From Asterochloris sp. CNOR1 (Eukaryota; Chlorophyta; Trebouxiophyceae; Trebouxiales; Trebouxiaceae): a stretch of DNA of 64,000 nucleotides. Under the pieces are notes generated by a model. The model had not been told where the DNA came from and did not search any database. It saw nothing but the letters and a program-made list of their open reading frames with translations. The first letter of the stretch is position 1, and every line of letters begins with the position of its first letter. Where the stretch lies: assembly GCA_963969365.1 (NCBI GenBank), contig OZ017748.1:3717001-3781000 (forward strand), in the 5' to 3' direction. Shown here piece by piece: positions 1-16,400 of this stretch. The translations under genes and the position numbers were made by a program.

Positions 1-287
1 TGTCTTTCTGCCACGAATTGCCGCCCTGCATCATCAGAAGCGACTTCATGACATCCTCTGCCGACAGGGTTCTCCTCAACGAGTGTGCAGCTGCTGAAGT
101 GCTTGCCAGCTTGTCCTCAGCAAGCTCAAAAGCCAGGATACAGTCCTCTTCCTGCTCTGCATTGCTTGATCACGGAGCAGGTCATGTGGCTGGATCCCTG
201 GTGGCAGGAAGTGTCCTTGATTGGCCGTGTGGCTGCTGACACTTCTGACTGCCTTGCCTGCAGACCTGTCCACCAGCACCCTTCACC
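1..287 (+). other. Upstream region of the SAP-SPIRAL1 gene
   Basis: No protein-coding exon is supported here. A TGCAG acceptor-like site at 259-263 lies 24 bases before the ATG at 288, so the start of the next gene may be preceded by a 5'UTR intron whose acceptor is this site. Nothing else recognisable is seen. Confidence 0.35.
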
Positions 288-1982
288 ATGGCAGAGAAGA
301 GCGTCATTGAGGTCAATGATGTGCTCAAGCCCCTCCTGATGAAGGATCTGCGCACAAATTGCCGCGCCAGGAACCTCAATCCTGGAGGCAGCAAGGAGGC
401 CCTGGTGGAGCGCTTGTCTGATGACATGCGCAAGAGCAGAGACTAGTGAGACTGGTGCCTGATCGTAGTGCCTGAACATTCAGCTTTGACTTTCCATGCG
501 GCCTTTGCTCCGCCGCAAGTTGTCACTTTGCGATATCAAGAGCTGCTCTGCAGCAGCATGACGTCCTGCACGTACTTGCCCAAGGCTGCAGGATGCACGT
601 GTCCAGGTCAAACATCTTGGTGACAAAGTTTGCAGCTAGGCAGCACTGTGCAGCATTGGCAGGGCAGCAGACCGATTACATGTGCCTGCCTCCGCAGCAA
701 TCTTTGTGTGCTGTGTGCCTGGCTGCATGCCGTGAAGGTGAAGCAGTTCACTCTTTGACGCCTTGCATATTGTGCCTCACCCTGCCTTCAACACAAAGTG
801 GTATGAAAGCCTGGCAGCTGCAAATGGGTGCACGCCAAAACCTTCTGAGCACACTCGTCTGACAAGCCCTGCTTGCCTGTCTGCAGCACGGTGGTAACTG
901 ACCTCAATGGGGGCGGACAGCAGAGTGTGGAGAACCAGGCCCCCAACCAGTTCAGGTCGGCGCCCGTGGGGAACAACTATGCGCGGGCAGATGGGCAGAA
1001 CTGCGGCAACTTCATCAGCGACAGGCCTTCCTCGCGCGTGCTGGCGCCCCCAGGTGGGTGGCCATGAAACTGTGGACACCTTTGTGTATGGAGGCAGACA
1101 CCTGTCAATGCCTAAGCAGAGACTGTCGCACTACAGCATGGCCCGTGCAGCGTTCTGGCGAATCCTTTTGACAGGTAGCTGCATTGCTGGAATGAAGACA
1201 CAGCATGCTGCAGGCATCTTGTCAGGGTTGAAGCTGTTGCCTTGGACTGCATATCTCTGCATGGCTGCTGGTGCGTGAGATGCAGCATGCTGCAACTTTG
1301 CACAGCACACTTTGTGGCTATAGCTGTGCAGCCTGCTGCATCAGCAGCACCATGTGGGCAATTTAGTTCATGCTCTTCCCTCTCAATACCTGCAGCTTGC
1401 TGAGCCAGATGCTATCATCAAAAGCTTCCCCTGTTATGGCTGCAGGTGGTGGCTCCCAGATCTCATTTGGCAATGAGGTAAGCGCAGCACTGCTGCTCAG
1501 CCGTCTGCACATTCCTTGAGCAGCTCATCTTCAGCACTTCATGCTGCTGCATGCTCTGCATGGCCACTCCCAACCTCCTGAATTGCTGCAGCCGGCCCCT
1601 GCCTCCACTCCCTCCTCTCAGACAAGCCTGCACATGAGTGGCGGCCCAGCTGGCAGCCCCACCAGCAACAACTACCATAGGCCCGGTGGCCAGAACGTGA
1701 GTGTCTGCATTACCAACCAGCAAGCCCACTTGTTGACTGCGCATGTGCAGCAGTGCTGCACAGTGATTTAGACATGCAGCACAAGCTGCAGATGCCGGTC
1801 TTTAGATGTTCATCTGCTGTTATATGCTGCAGGTGGGTAACTTCCTGACTGACAGGAACAGCTCCAGGGTGTCAGCGCCGCCAGGTGAGCACAGCTGCAG
1901 CTGCTTGATGTGTGCAGGCGAGCGCTGCTAATCTCTGACCTCACACAATGTAGGCGGAGCATCCCAGATCACCTTTGGCTGA
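288..1982 (+). CDS. SAP-domain protein with two SPIRAL1-type repeats
   Basis: Six exons (288-445, 887-1053, 1446-1477, 1592-1696, 1833-1884, 1954-1982) join in phase to give 180 residues. Residues 1-52 form a SAP-like helix-extended-loop-helix unit (LLMKDLRTNCRARNL...GGSKEALVERL). Two SPIRAL1 signatures follow: NNYARADGQNCGNF...RPSSRVLAPPGGGS and NNYHRPGGQNVGNF...RNSSRVSAPPGGAS. SPIRAL1 proteins of plants are short microtubule plus-end proteins that control directional cell growth. SAP domains usually bind nucleic acid, and the pairing is unexpected. The SAP exon ends in phase 2 and reads straight into the SPIRAL1 exon, so the fusion is seen in the sequence, although two separate transcripts cannot be excluded. 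The protease gene starts 185 bp downstream on the same strand. Confidence 0.82.
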
Positions 1983-2167
1983 ACACGTGTACCATTGGAT
2001 CACTTGCTCGATCCCAAAGCAGACAGCACACTGAGATTGTGTTTGCCCCTGATTTCATTGAGGACAATTCATGCCATTATCACAACTATGAAAAACATGC
2101 TGACCCTCAGTTTGATAGAAAGCAATGTGAACACGAACGTGAACTTGCCACTGCAGTTTGTCACGTC

Positions 2168-7243
<5,076 letters not shown>

Positions 7244-7499
7244 GTCCTGACCGCAGCTGTCGATGTGATTCACTTTTACCACCCTTCGTGGTCCCAAGAT
7301 TCTTTGCAGCACGCTTGACATCTGTTTTGGCGCTTGAATCTCGAACTATGAAAACTCAGCCAGCCTCGTGTAGCAATGTATCACTAGCTAGTGCTCTGCC
7401 ACCAGGACACCCTGTTGCTGTGTGTCACTCTGTTGTTTCATGTGTAAGCAAACATCCTGCGGCTTTGCTTCAATGCAGTTATGAGCAGAACCGTTTGGG
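7244..7499. other. Convergent intergenic region, protease and deubiquitinase
   Basis: The 256 bases between the protease stop (plus strand) and the deubiquitinase stop (minus strand) hold both 3' ends. No gene is seen. A TGTAA motif for the plus-strand gene is at 7443-7447. Confidence 0.6.
7443..7447 (+). terminator. Likely TGTAA polyadenylation signal of the protease gene
   Basis: TGTAA is the usual chlorophyte polyadenylation signal. This copy lies 200 bases after the protease stop codon, a normal 3'UTR length. It is a 5-base motif, so chance occurrence is possible. Confidence 0.4.
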
Positions 7500-10400
7500 T
7501 CAAGCGATGCGAGTGTACAAGAGCAGATAGGCTTCGCAGGCCATCACCTCTGCAGCTGAGACTGACTTCACCTGGGTGTCTGAGATGCAGTACCAAGCTG
7601 ATGAGCCACTCTGCAGCCCAGCTGAATTCTGGCTGCCAGCAGTGCTCTCTGGAAGGGGGTGTGCCTCTACATCTGAATGGGAATCTGCATCTGGGGATGG
7701 GGTTTGCCCATTCTCAAGGGGTGCTGATGTTGCATGGAGATCAGACTCCTGTCTGGCATTCTCTACTGGTTCTGAGTCACTGAGGGATTCTGAAGCGCTG
7801 GGGACGGGGCCTTCTGAGCTACTACTGGTCTGATTCTCTGCGCTGGCAGGGGCAGCCCCAGCCTCTTCTGCTGGCGCAGCGCTGACTTCTGCGCTGCCTA
7901 GTGCCGGCTTGACGTCATCCTCTGGGCTGTCTGCCAGTGGCTTGGCTTCCCAGTCATCTGGTGACATCACAGCTTCGACCAGTTTAGGCTTTGCTGGGCG
8001 TGAGGCGGATCCAGAGGGCTTGGCAGAGGCAGCATCCTTCCCTTCAAGCTCAGCTGGATAGGCGGAGCCTTGGCTGACCTCAGCTGCCGGCCCACCACTG
8101 CCTGAGCTGGTAGCCTCAGCCTTGCCGCCAGCCAAGCCAGCCTTCAGCCCACCACCACCACCAGCAGCGGCAGCATCGGAGCTGGTGCTCCTGCTGCTGC
8201 TTTTTGCTGGAGAGCGGGACCTCTTCCACGGATGTCCATCCGAGGCACCAGCGCTGGTGCCCCTACCCCTCCCAGCCGCAGCACCGCTGCTCTGGCTGCT
8301 GCTGCTGGGATTGCCCTTTCCAGCCACCGCACCTGTGTTCTGACTGCTGCTGCTGACTCCGCCCTCTGCAGCAGCAGTAGTGCTTTGGCTGCTACCATGA
8401 CTGCCTGCTGGTGCAGGCTCTGCCGGCGGGCAGTGCTGCTGCAGTGCAGCAGCCACTACCGGGCAGGCTGGCAGGGCCAGCCCGCGCTGCACGAAGGCCA
8501 CGTAGTGCCCATTGCTGAGCGTCATCCCCTGGTGCTCCACCACTCCCACCAGCGTGTACCGTGCACCCACAGCATCTGGACCCTGCACAGCACCATTGGG
8601 CACAATCAGTTCAAAGCTCAGAGTGGGCCCCTGGTCCTTTACAGCTTTCACCAGGAGCAGCATCTGGGCCCTGCACAGCACCATCGGGTGCACTTGATGC
8701 AAAGCATCTGGACCCTGCACAGCACCAGTGGGTGCAGTTGATGCAAAGCTGAGCTTGGTCCCCTGGCAGCAGCCTTGCGACCCTTCACTGTGGGCCAGAA
8801 CGTTGTCAAGCCTGAAGGGAGGCTGCAGGGTCTGCAGCATGCCCTGCTTGCTGACACGGGCAGACCTGATATGCAGACTTGACTTCCACAGCAGTCTGCA
8901 ACCAGCACGGCTGCCCCACAGATGGCCCACCTTGGGGTCACAGACGCTGGAGATGTCCAGCGTGAAGGGGAATGGCACTGGCCCGCGGATCTTGCTCAAG
9001 CGCCCTCTCAGGTCCTGCTGGAAGCGTTTGAGGTGTACCGCCAGCAGTGGTGGCGCCCTGCACCGCAACATGGGTATGGGACTGCAACATGGGAGGGTGG
9101 GAATATCAATCAAACAATGCGATGCGGCGTGACCCCGCCTGTGTCCGCAGTCCTGCTGCCAGCTTGCTGCAACGACCTGACTCACCATTCCAAGACACAG
9201 AAGCGCTGAAATGAAGAGCCCAGCCCTCAGGTGAGTGCAGTATCCCTTGGAAAACCTTCCTTCGCAAGCTGACCAGCGCCTTTGCTGGCGAATTAGAGCA
9301 AGGAACATGTTGTGGACAGCATTTGTGTTATGGCCCACAAGACCCAGCCCAAGTCTACACCACAATGAGCAGCCCCTGAAGTCCGTGCTGCTGCTGCTAC
9401 TGCCACAACAGCATACCTGACCCCACCACAATGGAATGCAGCCCACCTGTGGATGCAGTAGCCCTTGGAGGCTTTGCGCTGCAGGCTGATGAGAGCACTA
9501 CGCCCAGGCTGCTGCCTGCTGCGTCGGTGCGCCGGGGGGTCCACGCTGCCTGGGGGCGTGCTGGGCCCTGTTGCCTCGCCCCTGGCAGCTTCTCCAGACT
9601 GAGCAACACTGCTGCTACTCAATGGGCTGGGGTCGCTTCTGCCGGTCCCAGGCTCCTGGCTCCCAGCGCGGGGCCCAGCAGTGCCAGCAGCACCGCTGCC
9701 CTGGGCAGAATTGCCACTCAGCAGGCTGGGGTTGCTGCTGTTGCAAGGCTCAGCCTCCTCGCATGCAGCGCTGGTGTGGGCAGTGCCCCCATCATTGGCA
9801 GCCTCGCTGCTCAGCCTGGTGGAGTTGCTGTCTCCAACAGGGCCAGCAGTGCTTGCATTTGGGGCAGCACCCTCACCCGCCCGACCAGCGCCTGCATATA
9901 GCTGCCCTCCTGCTGCTGCACCCCCAGCAGCTGCCTCTGTCGGCCGCTGCGGCCTGCAGGTGCAGGCCTGGGCATCGCCATCGCCCCCAGCAGCCGCCGG
10001 CCGTGCGGCGCACTGCGCACATCGGCCCTGATGCCCGTCAACCCAATTGCCAGGCGCGGCCGCCAGCCTCTGCTGGTCTGCAAGGGGCCCCTCTGGCTGC
10101 GCTGCCTCCCAGGCTCCGTCCGGAGCGCCGCCGTGCGGTCCCTCCTGGGACGCAGCTGCAGCCGCAGCCGCAGCAGCCTTGCGTGCAGCCCTGCGCTTGA
10201 GCCTGTCCGCAGCGCGAGCTCTGGCCTCGGACAGCAGCAGCTGCCGCGTGAAGGGGTCCGTGTTGGCAGACAGGGCGTCAGTGAAGTCCTCGTCCTCCAA
10301 CTCCTCCTCATCCATCCTCTCCAGGCTGGTCAAGCGCACCAAGCGTTCCGCACTGTCAGGCTGGCTCTCGGGCTGCGCCGCTTCTGCTGCCTCGCCACTG

Positions 10401-13400
10401 CTGCTTGTAGCCATGCCGGCTGTCTCAGACCATGCGGCAGCAAAGCTGCTGCTGGAGCTGGCTGCCTCTAGCTGCTGAGTGCCAGCAGGAGGCGCGTCAG
10501 GCCTCTCAGCCGCCTCTGCAGAGGTTCGTGCAGCATCAGACTGCTGGCTGCCCCTCCCTGGCTGCGTGATGCTGAACTCCTGGTCTGGGGGCCCTGCCAG
10601 GGCTTTTGGGGTCTGGGGCGAGGCGTCTGCAGCAGAGCAGTCCTCAGGCTCTGGAGTGGGTGGGCCCAGGGAGGGGTACGTCCAAGACCCTGCAGGCAGC
10701 GCAGGTACAGGGCTGAGGCGCACGCTGCAGTGAGCACTTCTCAGGCTAGGGGGCAGACATGACCAGAGAAGGGAGTGTGCAAGACCCTGCGGGCAGCAGG
10801 GGGTGGGGCTGAGAACATGAGGGGCTGCTGGCAGCACAGGTGGCCCTCAACTGCCTGATGCAGTCCTGCCCCTGCCTGATTGGCCTGCAGCGCTTGTCCA
10901 CACCATACAGTGCAGGCTTCCAGGCCTCCCTGTGCGGATGAGTCCTGCCCTGCAGTACACCTGCTTTGCAGGTGCAGCCTGCCAGCTGCATGTTGCCGAC
11001 AGACACACGCTGTCGGCTCCCCTCAAGCATGCCTTTGCCATCCCTAGCACTCAGGGGCCAACACCTTGCACATGTGCTGGCATGCTCTTGCAAGCCAGCC
11101 TTGCAGCAGGCCAGTCTTGATGTGCAGCCGGCAACGTCAGGGGCATGCCAGCAAACCTAGCAGCGGCGAGTCTGTGGCAGCTGCTGTGTACTGTTGCTTG
11201 CTGACCAGCCCTGCAGGTGCTCCCCACACGACAGGTGCAGCCTACCAGGTCTGCCAGGATGCTGAGCAGGTGCAGGCGCCCCCTGACTCATATAGCATGT
11301 TCCTCCCACTAGGCCCACATGGCAATTGGCCTCCACGCAAGACCACAGCCGACCAGGCCTGCACGACCAGTCCGACAGCACCACAGGCGCAGGAGCTCAC
11401 CGCCACCTGAGTCATCTGGCATGCTCCCGCAGGCCACCCACCCATATGGCCCTCCAGGCGCCTCCTCCACCCTCACCCTGCAGCAGCACAATCAGGCTGA
11501 AGTCTCCCCCTTATTCAGACGTTGCTCAAGGAGCCCCATCGCAGTGGTTCAGGAGCACACCGCCATCTTGTTGCTGTCTGCATGATTGCATAGCAGCATG
11601 CCACCTTTGCTGATGACCAGCCTTCACAGCAACCTGTAGTTATGTACTACTCTTGCAAAACAGGTTTGGCAAGAGGGTGCTGAGGTGTGCATGGGACTGC
11701 GTAAGACCCTTGCAGAACAGGTTTGGAGGGTGCTGAAATGTGCAAGGCCATGCTGTCCCAAAAGCGGCTTAGCTAGGAGCATGTCTGACAGACCATCAAG
11801 GCTCATCCTGTGCATAAACAGCTCACGTGCTGGCTGTCATGCCCCGCAGACCCTCCAAACCCTCGTGGGTCAGCATGTCTGCCGCACAATCCATCAGCAG
11901 CTGGGCTTGCCCCTGCAGACGCTGCTGCTCTGCCTCACTCTGGTAGCACTGTAGGGCAGCAGGGACAAGCAGTCAGGACAGCGCTGACTCAAACCCTGCA
12001 TGAAAGACCTACTTGTTCAGTCAGAGGCATGATGTGATGGTGTTGCCTGTGTAGTGCCTTGGCTGTGTGGCAGTAGCACGCAGCATAATGCATGACGATA
12101 TGCTCTACTGTTTGATGACTAGAATGGATTGCACCTGACAGATTGCACCTCCCAGATTGCACCTCATAGGGCTTGCAGTAGCTGCAACTATCAATGTGCA
12201 CAAGTGCACGCATGCCCTATACTAAGAGATGACTTGGCCACAACCACAGCAGGCAGTTTCCACTCGATGGGAAACAGCACGACCTCTAACTGTGACCAGT
12301 GCCTTTCCATAACCCTGCAGCTGACCTCTCCACGACCCTGGATAACTCAGGCGCAGCAACGGCCAGAAGCACAGCCTTGCCTTATTTTCCACTTAGCCAC
12401 ATCCACTGCAATAGAAAGCAAGTCACATGTTGTGCAGGCTCCTGAAAATGCTGCTGCACATGGGCAAAGGCTCTGTCTCTCACCTTCACTTTGGCCACAT
12501 CCACCGCAAACAGCTTTCCCTCAGTGGGCAGCAGCTCCATGGTGGGCAGCGTTGCGTCATGCTGCTCGGCGCTGAGGATCAGCCTGCGCAGGCTGTGCTC
12601 ATCCATGCGGGCCTTGATGGTGACGTAGGCTCGCCCGGCGGTCTTCAGGGGCCTGCAGTGAATGACAAGTTCCAGGTCGGGGGGCTTGAGGTTGCGTAAG
12701 CTGTGTCATCCCGGCGGATTAGGGTGGTCTCAGCAGTCTTCAAGGGCCTGTTCATTTTCAAAAGCCTGCATACGAGGCTCAGCAGTCCTCAAGTGCTTGC
12801 ACACAGCAACTTGCACCCATTTGCTGAGTGAGGCTGGCACAGCAGTCCATGCAGTCCCAGCAGTGGTCAGGAGGGTGCACGGCAGCAAAGGCTGCAAGTA
12901 GGAGGTTGATGCAGGGTCATGGGCAATTGTTGAGAGGTGGAGCCTTGCGCAGCAAGCTTTGCGGCTGCGTGCACCAAGCTCATCCATGTATGTCTTGATG
13001 GTCACCTGGGCGGCTACATGTCAGGCTCCCTGCCACTGACCTGATGAAAGGTATGTCGCCCTTCATCGCCTTGATCAGGTCTGTGCCTCGCTGCTCCACA
13101 CTTCCAGGAATCAGCCTCAGGCCAGGGGCAGCATCTGCAGGCAGCACCAGTTGGCTCAGGACAGACCGCCAGTCATATGGGATTGGTCTAGTATGGCAAG
13201 CAGGGAAGTTACAGCAGCGCCAGGGTGTGGCACAGCAATAAGTGAGTGGGTGAGGCCGGCAAGCATGAGCAGCTGACAGCACCCCTGCGCAACAGTGGTC
13301 TGGCCCCTGTACCTTGACAATGTGTGGCATAGCAACCTTGGGTGGCAAGCTAAGCATGAGTTGAGGTGGGCTGGGTTAGCCTAGCATACTCCAAGGACCC

Positions 13401-16400
13401 CTGGAGCATCAGGATGCAACAGTTCCAGTACTCCTACAGCAGCTGCCTATTCACGCAGCTGAGCATGTCTCACCTCAGCCAAAGGAGCCCAAGCCCACAT
13501 GTGACGGGCAGCTGAACAGAACAAAACAGAGGGCACACGCTGCAGGTGTCTGACTGTGCAGCAGAGCATGACACCACACAGCACTGGGGCGAGCAAAGCA
13601 CGAACACCCTCACCTGTGAAGGACACGCTGTGGTGCAGCCCTCTATTGCTCTCTGCAGGTGGACTGGAGGCAAACGTCTGCACATCAGGACTGGCTGCTG
13701 CATCCTTGCCATGGCCAGCACCCTCCTCTGCCGGTGCATGTTTGGAAGCAGCCTGGCTCAGCAAGCGCCTGCGCTTGCCCTCTGCCTTCTCCCCTGGGCA
13801 CTCCCAAGTCACTGTCTCCACTGCATGAAGGAGGCAGTAAATCTGAAATCACCACGGCTGCAACACATAACCGCACAGCACCCCTCCAGGTGCTGGACAA
13901 CAATCTCCGGAAGGACCACAGAAAGCAACATCATGATCAAGACAGATGGTGGCGCTCATGTCCAGCAAGCAGGTATTGAAATGAAGTACAGCAGACACAT
14001 GTGTGCAGCAGTGGATCTACAAATTTGTGTTTACAAAAGTTGACCGCCAAAAAAATATCTCCATGCGGAACAACTGGAGCAGGCAACCTCCCAAGCCCAC
14101 AGATGGCTTCAGCATGTGCGAGTGACCACAGATGCTTGCAGGTAGCTTGGCCCAGGCATGATGAGAGACTACAGAGCGTTACTGCAGACAGGCCTGTGCA
14201 ATAAAGTGGCTTAGAGGGCTTGCTGACCTGCAAAGAATGCGCGCAGGCAGGTGTCCAGAGTCACACGGCCACTCACGCGCCCGCCTGCAGCGCAGAACGG
14301 GGCGCCGAGGTCAGCTGCAGGACTCGCAAACATTGAGCACTCCTGGAGGGAGCAGTGCGGCTCATTAGGGGCCAAGCAGGGCAGCGCAGCTGTCCGTGGC
14401 GCTGCTTGACAGGCGTGTCAGCACAGCTGGCTCATGCTCTAGAGTTATGCAGGTGCCAACATGGTGGCTGCCTGACGTCAGAGCAACACACGGCACGAGA
14501 GGCGCCTAGGCTACTGCAGGCCCATGCAGTGGGTAATGAGACAAACATCCAGATGGTCACCGTTGGCATGGCCCCATTCAAAGCTAGACTGCCCGTCGTC
14601 ATCGTCATCAGTGGCCGTCACAGTCGGGGCAGAATCGTCTGCGAACAGGTCATCAATGCAGCCCAAGCTGTCATCCCCTTCTGCCTCTGCAGCCTCAGTG
14701 AGATCTGAAGCTGTGCTGCTGACCTGCAGTCAGGCGGGCAGGGCAGGGTCACCATAGAAGGGGCAAGCTGCTCTACCCTGGTCACAAAGGCCAGCCTCAG
14801 GTCTGCATCTCTGCACTGTTTGTGTTGCATGTCTCCGCGGTACAGAAGGGGTGCAAAAGGCGGCCTCACATCTTTCAGCATGAACCCAGCACTGACTGTG
14901 CACACTCCAACTTGCTGAAAACAAACAGACTTTGATCTCACAAGACTGAACTGATGTTCTATACCCAAGCTGCCTAAAGCTGCACCACAACCAGCAGATG
15001 CCCTTTCACAAGCAATTTGCTTCCCAAAGTGTCTCAAGCCCTCACCTCAACAGCCTCTGGGGCAGCCCCATCTGCTACCGCCCCTGCCATCTCCTTGTGA
15101 GCCTCCTCAGTCTGAGCTGCCCCTTCCTGGCCCTCTGCTGCCTCGGCTGCTGAGTCAGCCTGCTTGGGCTTGATATCACTCAAATCCTCCTGAGCGGCCT
15201 GGGACTCTGCTGAAGTGCTGCTGCCTGCTGAGGGCTGAGCAGGCACCTTACTGACAGATGCTGACACGCCAGCCACCGGAACCTTCTGCTTCCTTGCTCC
15301 AGCCTTGTTTGCTTGCCGTTGCTACAGGGGCAGGCAGCAACACACTGCTTTTGCAGATGTGGCTTACCCAATCACCAATCATTTCTCCCAAGCCCAGCCT
15401 TGGCTGCTTGTGATTTGCTGCCCAGCTCAAATCAGGCTTCAGCACACCATGCCAGATGACTCAGGGAGTGATAGGGCTCCATGTACCATCCAGCATGAGT
15501 GCGCAGCCGCAGGGTCTGCACATTCAGGGCACTGCATACTGGATGGGATGCACATGAAGAAGATGCTGCACACGTCCTCAGTGCCTCAAGTACAGTCGTC
15601 ACCTGCAACTCGCACCCAGCAAGCACCTGCCACCCCCCTCCTTCATTGGCAGCTTGGAAGCGGGTGACCCACCAGGCAAGAGCAGGTGATAAGCCCGGCA
15701 AGGCCACGAGTTGCAAAGGCAATTGACCGCACGAGAGAGAAAAAGGAGCACAGCCCTCTCCCTGCCCACAATTCTGCAGTCTATTCCAGTGCCCACCTGT
15801 TTGTCCACTTTCTTCTGCTGCTTCTTGGTCAGCGGGGGCTCTGGCGTCGCCCCCGCGCCCTCGGCACCAGTGTCAGCTGCCTGCGCTGCCTGTGCTTTGC
15901 CGGCCTGGGCCCCACCACCTGGCTGCTGCCCCTTGCTGTTGGTGGCTGAGGGCCTGCACAGCAAATGGCTGACCCCTGGTTCGCGTGCACCTGATGCCTG
16001 GCCCAAGCATGTCTGTGTAACAGGGCGATGACGACATATCAACTGCAACTCACGCTAGCACAGGCTCTGTCTCAACAGTTTTCTGCTGGTATGACCAGCA
16101 ACAGGGTAAAACAAGTGCAGCAAGAGATGTCTTTCTGACACAGCCTGAACTTGCATTTTAACCTCTGCTGCCAATGTCTCCACTGGGACGGGCAGCAATG
16201 ATGTCCGCAACTTAGCAGGCAGGCAATGTGTGGGACTCACGCTGTCTCAGCCTCTGCCTCAACAGGCTCTGCTGGGATGGGCAGCGACAGATCTATGAAA
16301 GGCTCCAGCATGTCGCTCTCATGGCTGCAGGAGGTGCAACTCACGCGCTGCAGCAGCTGGCCCCCAAACATAGCGCTCATGAAGCCAGCAGGTGAGTTGG

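Noticed and set aside
10031-10478. Several plus-strand frames over the long deubiquitinase exon
   Set aside because: They are complements of Ala/Ser/Gln-rich coding repeats on the minus strand.
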